From positions 1-16,680 of the forward strand of contig DQSX01000207.1 in assembly GCA_015663065.1 (NCBI GenBank): a stretch of 16,680 nucleotides of DNA, written 5' to 3'. The DNA is from Sulfurovum sp. GTDB taxonomy: Bacteria; Campylobacterota; Campylobacteria; Campylobacterales; Sulfurovaceae. This document shows positions 1 through 6,436 of the stretch, in pieces. A program made the translations under genes and the position numbers. The notes beneath the pieces were generated by a model that did no database searches, was not told the origin of the DNA, and worked only from the letters and a program-made list of their open reading frames with translations. Numbering within the stretch: position 1 is the first letter of the stretch; each line of letters starts with the position of its first letter.

Positions 1-590
1 GCCATCGCCCCTATGGCTGACGCACCACCCACTCTGAAAACCTGTGTCACTTTACACAAGTGACAGGCAGCAAGAAGCAGTTCATTGAGTTCATTGTCCG
101 GTGCAGGCGTACAGACAACGATCTCTTCCACACCAGCAACCTGTGCAGGGATCACATTCATAAGCAATGAAGAAGGATAAGCTGCCTTCCCTCCGGGGAT
201 GTAAAGCCCTGCCCTGTCTACAGCCGTTACTTTTTGACCCAGTATCGTCCCATTGGCTTCGGTATCCATCCAAGTTTTTGGCATAAGTTTCTGGTGGTAA
301 GACTCAATTCTGTCATACGCAAGGTGTAAAGCATCACGTAACTCTGGATCAATATTCTCATAGGCTTTCGCCATATCCTCAGTAGAGACCAAAAGTGCCT
401 CATCTGATGCCGGTTCCCATCTGTCAAACTTTGCTATTTGAGACTTTACCGCTTTATTACCTTCACTCTGTATCTCTTTAAGAAGACCGGAAACGATCCC
501 TGTCACACCCTCAATGTCCATTTTTCCACGTTCTAAAAGCTCATTAAAGTTTGCTTCAAATGTATCATCACTGCTGTAAAATATTTTCAT
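1..590 (-). CDS. hisD: Histidinol dehydrogenase, N-terminal part (cut by window edge)
   Basis: Histidinol dehydrogenase catalyses the last two oxidations of histidine synthesis (L-histidinol to L-histidine, NAD-dependent, Zn enzyme, cytosolic). The minus frame is open from ATG at 590 to position 1, giving 196 codons with no stop; family members are about 430 residues, so the C-terminal half with the catalytic residues lies outside the window. Recognition rests on the family block VDRAGLYIPGG, followed by PSSLLMNVIPAQVAG, VVCTPAP and FRVGGASAIGAMA, which parallel the E. coli HisD blocks in order. An AGGA ribosome site sits 6 nt before the ATG (597-600). It is the last visible gene of the minus-strand run and starts 57 nt after the PLP-enzyme stop. 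No other his gene is visible. Confidence 0.93.
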   Translation of the reverse strand, partial: MKIFYSSDDTFEANFNELLERGKMDIEGVTGIVSGLLKEIQSEGNKAVKSQIAKFDRWEPASDEALLVSTEDMAKAYENIDPELRDALHLAYDRIESYHQKLMPKTWMDTEANGTILGQKVTAVDRAGLYIPGGKAAYPSSLLMNVIPAQVAGVEEIVVCTPAPDNELNELLLAACHLCKVTQVFRVGGASAIGAM

Positions 591-610
591 TGTTTTTCCT
601 ATTTTATTTG

Positions 611-663
611 AGGTCAGGTGATTCATGATTCATTGCTTTGCAGCAAGTCACAAATCACCAGAC
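611..663. repeat. Imperfect inverted repeat at the 3' end of the PLP-enzyme gene
   Basis: The arms GGTCAGGTGATTCATGATTC... (from 611) and ...GTCACAAATCACCAGACC (to 663) are inverted copies of about 25 nt around a short CTTTGCA-type centre. They match at GGTC, GGTGATT, TGA and TGC, and several of the mismatches become G-U pairs in minus-strand RNA, so a long hairpin in the transcript is plausible. The minus arm is built of near-7-bp steps (GTGATTT, GTGACTT). The repeat encodes the last codons (GSGDL) and stop of the PLP enzyme and fills most of the gap to hisD. There is no clear T run after it, so a processing or mRNA-stabilising hairpin is as likely as a terminator. Confidence 0.6.
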
Positions 664-1607
664 CCCTTTAGTTCCGGATATTTCCGTTTGTATCTCGGGA
701 GCATACTCTCATTACCCAACACACCACCCTGATGAATATAGAGTGTAGGTTTAGAAAAAACTTCAGGATGTGCAAGCAGAACCCGCCACCCCAATGGATC
801 ATAAAGCAGATCAAAGACCACTCCCGTTTCTTCATGCAATTTTAGCCAAATTTTGTAATTTTCTCTATAAAGTTTTCCAAAATGGTGTTTTTTTTCTAAA
901 GTTAAAATGTGAGGATGGTCATTTTCATTCCTTTCAAGTTCAAAAAACTGCTTTTTCAAATAATCACTGTTACCTACACATGGCGTCGTGTAAACACGAG
1001 TGAGGCCTGAGGCGTGAGGCGTGAGGCATGAGAAACTTTTTTGTAAAAACAGTGCTGTTGTACCTGTTCCCGAAGGGAGAAAAACATTTAACATTTTGAC
1101 ATTATTCTCTTCTTGCCAATCAATAATCTCTTGGGCTAAAAGTTTTATGCCATACTCTGCTTCTTTTTGTCGTCCACCCTCTTCAATGAACAGTAGATCA
1201 TTTTTCCCTTCGACAAACTCAGGGAACGATTGCGGATCTTTCGGTATCTGAGCCTGTCGAAGATCTCGAAGCTGCATACCATTATCTAGTGCACCTTTAT
1301 AGTTTCCATGAGGATTCTCCCTCAAATACTCAGCCACATGATCCACATAATACGCAAACTCCCACCCTCTCATCTTTGCCAGAACAGAGAGTGAATACAT
1401 GGCATTGGATTGTGCCGAACCGTAAGAGACAATTTTTTTTACATGGGGAAGATCATGGTGAAAAAAGTAGTAAAACTTACGGGCTTTATTGCCGGAAAAG
1501 TCTGGATGAAGCATGTCATCTCTTTTCAAGTAAAAAGAGTGATCTTTAAAAGTATATTTTTCTATAGGAGAAGATGAAAACAACTCTCTTAATTTCGATC
1601 CAAACAA
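648..1607 (-). CDS. ACC-deaminase / D-cysteine desulfhydrase-like PLP enzyme
   Basis: Fold-type II PLP enzyme of the 1-aminocyclopropane-1-carboxylate deaminase/D-cysteine desulfhydrase family, 319 aa. Visible motifs: YLKRDD (27-31), SGNKARK with the presumed PLP lysine K41, YGSAQSNAM (62-70, the substrate-loop block), the phosphate-binding turn PSGTGTT (178-184), VYTTPCVGN (205-213) and HQGGVLGN (292-299). The substrate cannot be told from sequence; D-cysteine desulfhydration is the commoner bacterial activity. The start is TTG, overlapping the end of fba by 19 nt; two in-frame TGA codons lie just upstream and no in-frame ATG precedes residue 32, so translational coupling to fba is likely. 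Oddities: residues 116-134 are encoded by a dispersed palindrome, about 192-203 by a GTGAGGC heptad array, and the last five by a third repeat. All are in frame and the motifs are intact, so I call it a gene, not a pseudogene. Confidence 0.82.
   Translation of the reverse strand: MFGSKLRELFSSSPIEKYTFKDHSFYLKRDDMLHPDFSGNKARKFYYFFHHDLPHVKKIVSYGSAQSNAMYSLSVLAKMRGWEFAYYVDHVAEYLRENPHGNYKGALDNGMQLRDLRQAQIPKDPQSFPEFVEGKNDLLFIEEGGRQKEAEYGIKLLAQEIIDWQEENNVKMLNVFLPSGTGTTALFLQKSFSCLTPHASGLTRVYTTPCVGNSDYLKKQFFELERNENDHPHILTLEKKHHFGKLYRENYKIWLKLHEETGVVFDLLYDPLGWRVLLAHPEVFSKPTLYIHQGGVLGNESMLPRYKRKYPELKGSGDL
1000..1034. repeat. GTGAGGC heptad tandem array inside the PLP-enzyme gene
   Basis: Four consecutive 7-bp units run from 1000 to 1027: GTGAGGC, CTGAGGC, GTGAGGC, GTGAGGC, then a degenerate ATGAGAA. 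It resembles the short tandemly repeated heptamers (STRR type) described from cyanobacteria. On the coding (minus) strand it reads in frame as roughly FSCLTPHASGLT, between the glycine-rich PLP loop and the VYTTPCVGN motif. Confidence 0.85.
1208..1262 (+). repeat. Dispersed palindrome, copy 1, in frame inside a gene
   Basis: Left arm CTTCGACAAACTCAG (1208-1222), right arm CTGAGCCTGTCGAAG (1248-1262), 25-nt centre beginning GGAACGATT. The arms pair over 15 bp with two mismatches that become G-U pairs in minus-strand RNA. The centre start GGAACG is shared with copies 2 and 3, which gives the element an orientation. In the minus-strand gene it encodes LRQAQIPKDPQSFPEFVEG (residues 116-134) without breaking the frame. 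Confidence 0.9.
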
Positions 1608-2662
1608 TTCAAATCATCAAATGCCTGCTCAAGACGAACAACCATAGCCTCTTCACCGGCACGTAACCACTTACGAGGATCATATTTTCCTTTGTTTGGC
1701 TTATCTTCACCCTCAGGATTTCCGATCTGTCCCTGAAGATATTCATGATTTTTAGCGACATATCCTCTTACACCATCCCAAAATGCCCACTGTGTATCGG
1801 TATCGATATTCATTTTAATGACACCATAGCCAATAGCTTCACGGATGTCTGAAAGTTCAGAGCCCGAACCGCCGTGGAATACAAAATTCACAGGCTTTTT
1901 AGCAGTATTGTATTTCTCCTCAATAAAGGCTTGTGAATTGTCTAAAATAGTTGGCGTCAGTACCACATTACCCGGTTTATAGACACCGTGTACATTTCCA
2001 AATGAAGCAGCTATGGTAAATTTGTCAGAGACTTTCATCAACTCCTCATAAGCATACGCAACCTCTTCAGGCTGGGTATAAAGCAGGGCATTGTCGATCT
2101 CTGTATTGTCTACACCATCTTCTTCTCCACCTGTAACACCCAGTTCTATTTCAAGTGTCATACCCATTTTAGACATACGTTCAAGGTAAGTTTTACACGT
2201 AGCAATATTCTCTTCTATAGGTTCTTCAGAAAGATCTATCATGTGAGAGGAAAAAAGAGGAGTACCCTCTGTTTTAAAATGTGCTTCAGAAGCGTCAAGC
2301 AGTGCATCTATCCATGGCAAAAGTTTTCTTGCTGCATGGTCTGTATGCAGCACTACAGGCACACCATACGCTTTGGCTACAGTATGCACATGCTGTGCCC
2401 CGGAGATGCTGCCCAGGATCGCTGCTTCATCTGAAGGTAAACCTTTCCCTGCATAAAATGCGCCACCACCATTTGAAAACTGAATGACTACTGGCGAGTT
2501 CACTTTCTTTGCAGACTCCAATACAGCATTGATCGAAGAGGTACTGACAACATTGACTGCAGGCAGTGCAAACCCTTCTGCTTTTGCTATGCTAAATAGA
2601 TTTTGAAGATCATCACCGGTTACGACACCTGCTTCCACTACATCTAAGACTTTTGTAGACAT
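1589..2662 (-). CDS. fba: Fructose-bisphosphate aldolase, class II (type A)
   Basis: Zinc-dependent aldolase that interconverts fructose 1,6-bisphosphate with dihydroxyacetone phosphate plus glyceraldehyde 3-phosphate in glycolysis/gluconeogenesis (cytosol). At 357 aa it has the length of the E. coli FbaA (class IIA) form. Visible residues: HTDHA (106-110) with catalytic D108 and Zn ligand H109, NVHGVY with Zn ligand H225, FHGGSGS with Zn ligand H263, and VIKMNIDTDTQWAFWDGVR (281-299), which contributes to the phosphate site. ATG has an AGGAAG ribosome site 6 nt upstream. It starts 13 nt after the stop of the duplicated chaperone gene, and its 3' end overlaps the PLP-enzyme start by 19 nt. 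The peb4-fba association is conserved in Campylobacter and Helicobacter. Confidence 0.97.
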   Translation of the reverse strand: MSTKVLDVVEAGVVTGDDLQNLFSIAKAEGFALPAVNVVSTSSINAVLESAKKVNSPVVIQFSNGGGAFYAGKGLPSDEAAILGSISGAQHVHTVAKAYGVPVVLHTDHAARKLLPWIDALLDASEAHFKTEGTPLFSSHMIDLSEEPIEENIATCKTYLERMSKMGMTLEIELGVTGGEEDGVDNTEIDNALLYTQPEEVAYAYEELMKVSDKFTIAASFGNVHGVYKPGNVVLTPTILDNSQAFIEEKYNTAKKPVNFVFHGGSGSELSDIREAIGYGVIKMNIDTDTQWAFWDGVRGYVAKNHEYLQGQIGNPEGEDKPNKGKYDPRKWLRAGEEAMVVRLEQAFDDLNCLDRN

Positions 2663-2675
2663 TTAAAACTTCCTA

Positions 2676-3713
2676 TTATTTGATTAATTTAATTTTTGCA
2701 GTTTTCATTAAGTCTGCAAGAACTTTTTCTTTGGCAATTTGCATATGCAAGGTATTTTTCAATGTTTCAAACTCAGGTATTATCTCTTTTGATTTTGCTT
2801 TTTTAGATGCTTTTTTGATCTTCTCATAGGCTGATCTAAGCTCTTTATCGCTCACTTTTGTTTTCATGACCTTGTTTTGCATCCAGTAGTTGGACAATGC
2901 CGTGTTTTTCTCTTTGGCTGAGAGATCTTTTTTTGCAGCTGCTTCAACCAGTTTTCCAGGTGCGATCATTTTAAGTACACGCTCTTTGTCTGCAGATGGT
3001 ACAGATGCCCAGGTTGCTTTACCTTTAGTCACTGCATTCAATGCATTGTTTGCATCATCTATAGAGATAAAAATACCGTTAATACTTCCTGCGATCATAT
3101 TGGCATCGATCACTGTGATATTGACATCTTTCATCAGTGTACCAACAATAGATTTTTCAGCCATCTGCATTTTCATATTGTCTTTGATCTTATCAAATTC
3201 GGGAATAGGGTGGGTAGAGTTACTCTCTACTGCCCGTTTTTTAAGATTGTCATACACTTCTCTGACCTGTGCGTCTGTTACAGGGTTTTTGGATGCCTGT
3301 TTCTGCATCCACACACGTGTAGAGATGGCTGTTTTTTCCTGATCTGTCAACTCTTTGGCTGCCATATCGGCAGCAAGTTGGGAAATGGACATTTCCTGAA
3401 GAAGTCTTATACGTTGTTTTTTTGGCAAGAAGTCAAAGTCTTTGACCTCTCCGTTGGTTCTTTTATTAATATATGCATCTGCATCTTTTTTGATGATCTT
3501 TGTACCGTTTACGGTTGCAACAACAGCTTTAGACGATCTTGTTTTTGGCTGTTGAGGTCTGGCATTGACATCAAGTCTGCTCAGATCCACCATTCCTGCT
3601 GTTGTATCTTTTTTGTTCATCATGTTTGTCAAGCTGTTCTTTAATGCATCTGCAGATGCATTTACTGTGAACATACCCATAGCAGTCACCAAGACCACAA
3701 AAATTCTCTTCAT
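2676..3713 (-). CDS. Exported SurA/Peb4-like chaperone: two PPIase-less modules in tandem
   Basis: A 345-aa exported protein. Signal peptide MKRIFVVLVTAMGMFTVNASA, likely cut before DA (about residue 22), so periplasmic. After a short linker come two homologous modules of about 138 aa (roughly 65-202 and 208-345). Paired landmarks: TVNGTKI / SINGIFI; RVWMQKQ / NYWMQNK; VTDAQVREVYDNLKK / VSDKELRSAYEKIKK; IPEFDKIKDNMKMQMAEK / IPEFETLKNTLHMQIAKE. Each matches the chaperone part of the neighbouring Peb4 (TVNGKNI, NVWMKKQ, VSDSEAKEFYEK, and its C-terminal YDAVKEKIIQSLKQK helix), but where Peb4 has its parvulin domain these modules have only a linker of about 15 residues. No rotamase motif is present. 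The start has a strong GGGGGAGGG site. Inferred role: holdase for envelope proteins, probably a Peb4 paralogue. The exact product name is not one I recognise. Confidence 0.85.
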   Translation of the reverse strand: MKRIFVVLVTAMGMFTVNASADALKNSLTNMMNKKDTTAGMVDLSRLDVNARPQQPKTRSSKAVVATVNGTKIIKKDADAYINKRTNGEVKDFDFLPKKQRIRLLQEMSISQLAADMAAKELTDQEKTAISTRVWMQKQASKNPVTDAQVREVYDNLKKRAVESNSTHPIPEFDKIKDNMKMQMAEKSIVGTLMKDVNITVIDANMIAGSINGIFISIDDANNALNAVTKGKATWASVPSADKERVLKMIAPGKLVEAAAKKDLSAKEKNTALSNYWMQNKVMKTKVSDKELRSAYEKIKKASKKAKSKEIIPEFETLKNTLHMQIAKEKVLADLMKTAKIKLIK

Positions 3714-3749
3714 ACTATCCCTCCCCCTAATACAGATTACTCAATGCCG

Positions 3750-4595
3750 CTACTTGGCAGGTGCAGCTTCTTTACTTGTATCCACGATCTTCGCTTTTGA
3801 CTTAAGCTCTTTAGCAACCTCAGCTACTTTGACTGCAAACTGTTTTTGCTTAAGTGACTGAATGATCTTCTCTTTGACCGCATCATACGGAAGTGCAATG
3901 GCAGGATTTTTCTTTTCAAGATAAATTACATGGTAACCAAACTGTGTTTTTACAGCTTCAAGTGTAACCGTACCGTCTTTAAGTGCCCATACTGCTTTAG
4001 CAAACTCAGGTACCATCTGCCCTTGTGTAAAGGTACCGAGATCTCCACCTTTAGGACCTGAAGGACCTGTAGATTTTGCTTTTGCCAATACAACAAATTT
4101 TTCTTTCAATGCCGCACCTTTAAGTGGTTTAAGCTCTTCAATGATCGCTTTGGCTTCATCTTCTGTTTTTACCAATATATGGCTGGCAGTTACTGTTTCA
4201 GGCTGCTTAAACTTATCTTTGTTTTTCTCATAGAACTCTTTAGCTTCAGAATCGCTTACCAGTGTACTATCAAGCTGTTTTTTCATCCAAACATTAACAA
4301 GAAGCTCTTCCTTGATCTTCTCTATCGCTGCTTTGAACTCCGGATCATTCTCCACACCCTCTTTTTTTGCCAACTCTGTAAAAAGAATTTTTTCAACAAG
4401 TCTCTGCTTTATCATCTCTTGCTGTGCTTTGTCCAGCTGTGCAAAATGTGCACCCTGCTGTGCTGCAGCAACAAATTGCTCTGCGTCTTGTTTTGTAATA
4501 TTTTTACCATTCACCGTAACCAGAATATCTGATGCAACCACTGAAGTTGCCATGACTGCGACAGTCAACAGTGAAGTTTTTACGAGTTTTAACAT
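3750..4595 (-). CDS. peb4: Peb4/SurA-type periplasmic peptidyl-prolyl isomerase
   Basis: Periplasmic foldase of the Peb4/HP0175 family (also named cbf2), 281 aa. Signal peptide of about 22 residues (basic MLKLVK, hydrophobic run, cleavage near VVAS). An N-terminal SurA-type chaperone domain (about 24-130, with TVNGKNITKQDAE and VWMKKQ) is followed by a parvulin PPIase domain (about 133-228), recognised by ASHILVKTEDEA, GGDLGTFTQGQMVPEF and FGYHVIYLEKK. A C-terminal helix (about 237-268) would pack back on the chaperone domain, as in the family. It aids outer-membrane protein folding; in C. jejuni it affects adhesion. The ATG has an AAGGA site. It is first gene of the minus-strand run and diverges from nth, with a TATAAT box at 4630-4635. 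Confidence 0.93.
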   Translation of the reverse strand: MLKLVKTSLLTVAVMATSVVASDILVTVNGKNITKQDAEQFVAAAQQGAHFAQLDKAQQEMIKQRLVEKILFTELAKKEGVENDPEFKAAIEKIKEELLVNVWMKKQLDSTLVSDSEAKEFYEKNKDKFKQPETVTASHILVKTEDEAKAIIEELKPLKGAALKEKFVVLAKAKSTGPSGPKGGDLGTFTQGQMVPEFAKAVWALKDGTVTLEAVKTQFGYHVIYLEKKNPAIALPYDAVKEKIIQSLKQKQFAVKVAEVAKELKSKAKIVDTSKEAAPAK

Positions 4596-4629
4596 ATGTA
4601 ATTCCTTTGATTTTTTAAATTTATCTAAG

Positions 4630-4635
4630 ATTATA
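4630..4635 (-). promoter_or_regulatory. Probable -10 box of the peb4-fba operon
   Basis: Perfect TATAAT on the minus strand, 35 nt before the peb4 ATG, in AT-rich DNA. No clear -35 box, as is usual for sigma-70 promoters in this phylum. Confidence 0.6.
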
Positions 4636-4663
4636 TCTATGATTAGTAAATCATTGATTAATA

Positions 4664-4672
4664 TGATAGAAT
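4664..4672 (+). promoter_or_regulatory. Probable extended -10 promoter of nth
   Basis: TGATAGAAT fits the extended TGnTAnAAT form; it lies 29 nt before the nth ATG, back to back with the peb4 promoter. Confidence 0.55.
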
Positions 4673-4700
4673 TTTAATCTCAGAACTATGTAAAAAGGCT

Positions 4701-5360
4701 ATGAAACGTATGGCAAAAATAAAAAAAGCAACGAAAAAAGAGATCGAAGAGATAAAAGCACTCTTTTTACAACATTATCCCGACTCTGTCACGGAACTGG
4801 AATATAACAATCTTTATGAACTACTCATTTCTGTCATGCTTTCTGCCCAGTGTACAGACAAACGTGTCAATATTATTACCCCTGCACTTTTTAAAGCCTA
4901 TCCTGATGCGGTATCGCTTGCAAATGCTGACTTAAATGAAGTAAAAAGCTATATCAATACCTGTTCTTTTTTCAACAATAAAGCTAAAAACCTCATCAAG
5001 ATGGCACAATCTGTCGTAGAGCATCATAACAATGAAATTCCTCTGGAAAGAGATGAACTTGTAAAACTTGCAGGCGTAGGACAAAAAACTGCCAACGTTG
5101 TCATGATAGAATATGCCGGAGCCAACCTTATGGCTGTCGATACCCATGTATACAGAGTGGCACACAGGTTAGGTTTAAGTGATGCCAAAACAGCTGTGAA
5201 ATGTGAAGAGGACTTAAGTAAAAAGTTTAAAACGGACCTGCATCTGCTTCATCAGGCCATGGTGCTGTTCGGACGGTATAAGTGTAAAGCACTCAAGCCT
5301 GAGTGTGAAGGGTGTTTTATGTCCGAGCACTGTAAAACGACCCAGACCTTTAAAGTGTAA
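4701..5360 (+). CDS. nth: Endonuclease III (DNA glycosylase/AP lyase)
   Basis: Base-excision-repair enzyme that removes oxidised pyrimidines and nicks the abasic site. 219 aa, usual length. The helix-hairpin-helix block LAGVGQKTANVV holds the catalytic lysine K129, and VDTHVYRVAHRLGL holds the catalytic aspartate D147. A C-terminal [4Fe-4S] loop has C195, C202, C205 and C211 with the family spacing C-x6-C-x2-C-x5-C. SAQCTDKRVN (48-57) is another family block. The start is uncertain: for ATG 4701 the AAAAAGG site (4692-4698) is only 2 nt away, while ATG 4710 (MAKIKK) is 11 nt from it; the second gives 216 aa. It is alone on its strand and converges on ppk2. Confidence 0.96.
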   Translation: MKRMAKIKKATKKEIEEIKALFLQHYPDSVTELEYNNLYELLISVMLSAQCTDKRVNIITPALFKAYPDAVSLANADLNEVKSYINTCSFFNNKAKNLIKMAQSVVEHHNNEIPLERDELVKLAGVGQKTANVVMIEYAGANLMAVDTHVYRVAHRLGLSDAKTAVKCEEDLSKKFKTDLHLLHQAMVLFGRYKCKALKPECEGCFMSEHCKTTQTFKV

Positions 5361-5379
5361 GGTAGCTAAGTCCACCTAC

Positions 5380-5405
5380 ACAGAGAATCATGATTATTTC
5401 TCTGT
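5380..5405. terminator. Hairpin between convergent nth and ppk2
   Basis: ACAGAGAA (5380-5387) pairs perfectly with TTCTCTGT (5398-5405) around a 10-nt loop that contains the palindrome ATCATGAT. It begins 20 nt after the nth stop and overlaps the last ppk2 codons. No strong T run on either side, so weak or bidirectional termination is an inference from position. Confidence 0.45.
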
Positions 5406-6302
5406 ATGTGTGTTTCTATGATAACGCTCTACAATATCCGGGTCATGATGAAGGTTTATCTTTGCTTCTTCTTTTCCCTCATAAGGTATTTGGGCAAGTA
5501 CATAACGTATAGACTCAAGTCTTGCACGTTTTTTATCGTTACTGTCCACAATGATCCACGGTGCATAACCGGTATGTGTACGGCTGAACATCTCTTCTTT
5601 GTAATAGGTGACCTTGTCCCACATCTCTTGTGCTTTCTGGTCTACAGGACTTAGTTTCCAGTGTTTCAAAGGGTTGGACATACGCTCTTTAAATCTTTTT
5701 TGTTGATTCTCTTTAGTAATTGAGTACCACAATTTGATCAGTATGATCCCGTCATCTATGATCGAATGTTCTATTTCCGGTACCTGCTTCATAAACTTTT
5801 CATACTGTTCAGGTGTACAGAAGTCGAAAACCGGTTCTACGATGGCACGGTTATACCAGGAACGGTCAAAGAACGTGATCTCTCCGGGGTTTGGTAAATG
5901 CTGAAAGTATCGTTGGAAGTAAAACTGTCCTGTCTCTACCTCTGTAGGTTTTTGAAGTGCTACGACCCTGAATTTTCTTGGGTTAAGGTACTGTGTAAAA
6001 CGTTTAATAGACCCGCCTTTTCCTGCTGCATCACGCCCTTCAAAGATGATCATGACACGTTTATTATTGTCATAGACCCAGTTTTGCAGTTTAATGAGCT
6101 CTACTTGTAAACTCTTCAACTCCTCTTCATATTCAACATTACGTATGATCTTTGCAAGCTTTTTCTTGTTCATCAACTGCGTAAGCCCGCTTTTTGTTTT
6201 TAAGAGATGAATATTCGATTCAAGCTCTTTAATAATACTTTTTGATTTTTTATCATCCGTATTCTTTTTCAAATACTCTAAATCCTGAAATATTGTTTTC
6301 AT
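5394..6302 (-). CDS. ppk2: Polyphosphate kinase 2 family protein
   Basis: Cytosolic kinase that transfers phosphate between polyphosphate and nucleotides; single-domain PPK2 of 302 aa, closest in layout to class I enzymes that use polyphosphate to phosphorylate NDPs. Visible: Walker A GRDAAGKGG (89-97, K95), the lid/substrate block LNPRKFRVVALQKPTEVE (106-123), QRYFQHLPNPGEI, Walker B FFDRSWYNR (144-152), and HWKLSPVDQKAQEMW further on. The first 70 residues are lysine-rich and probably helical. ATG has an AAGGACT site 5 nt upstream. It has its own upstream region with TATAAT at 6376-6381. The preference for ADP or GDP cannot be read from sequence. Confidence 0.93.
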   Translation of the reverse strand: MKTIFQDLEYLKKNTDDKKSKSIIKELESNIHLLKTKSGLTQLMNKKKLAKIIRNVEYEEELKSLQVELIKLQNWVYDNNKRVMIIFEGRDAAGKGGSIKRFTQYLNPRKFRVVALQKPTEVETGQFYFQRYFQHLPNPGEITFFDRSWYNRAIVEPVFDFCTPEQYEKFMKQVPEIEHSIIDDGIILIKLWYSITKENQQKRFKERMSNPLKHWKLSPVDQKAQEMWDKVTYYKEEMFSRTHTGYAPWIIVDSNDKKRARLESIRYVLAQIPYEGKEEAKINLHHDPDIVERYHRNTHTEK

Positions 6303-6375
6303 TTTAGTCCTTCATATTGGGTCTGTAAAAACCTTTGGTATCTTTTAAGCTTACTACCAACTCTCTTACCAAGAA

Positions 6376-6381
6376 ATTATA
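6376..6381 (-). promoter_or_regulatory. Probable -10 box of ppk2
   Basis: TATAAT on the minus strand, 73 nt before the ppk2 ATG, inside a long AT-rich stretch. The leader would be about 65 nt. Confidence 0.5.
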
Positions 6382-6410
6382 AAAATTATTTGTTAATATT
6401 ATTTATAAAA

Positions 6411-6427
6411 GTGTAACAAAAATACAC
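6411..6427 (-). terminator. Weak hairpin after pepD
   Basis: On the minus strand GTGTA (6423-6427) and TACAC (6411-6415) form a 5-bp stem with a T-rich loop, followed by CTTTTATAAA. It begins 9 nt after the pepD stop. A short, AT-rich stem, so only a tentative terminator. Confidence 0.3.
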
Positions 6428-6436
6428 ATATATCAT

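Noticed and set aside
1000..1034. Heptad array as a CRISPR or integration site
   Set aside because: Seven-bp units without spacers, inside a coding sequence; no cas or integrase genes nearby.
1000..1262. Reading the PLP-enzyme gene as a pseudogene because of its repeats
   Set aside because: The frame is open throughout and SGNK, PSGTGTT, VYTTPC and HQGGVLGN are all present; the repeats are in frame.
2890..3342. 150-aa plus-strand frame antisense to the duplicated chaperone, hydrophobic and membrane-like
   Set aside because: No ribosome site, wholly opposite a gene with signal peptide and module homology; the hydrophobicity mirrors Lys/Glu codons of the real gene.
4640..4668. Fur-type operator in the peb4/nth gap (GATTA/TAATC repeats)
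   Set aside because: Only loose AT-rich direct and inverted GATTA steps; no convincing operator palindrome, and neither gene is an expected Fur target.
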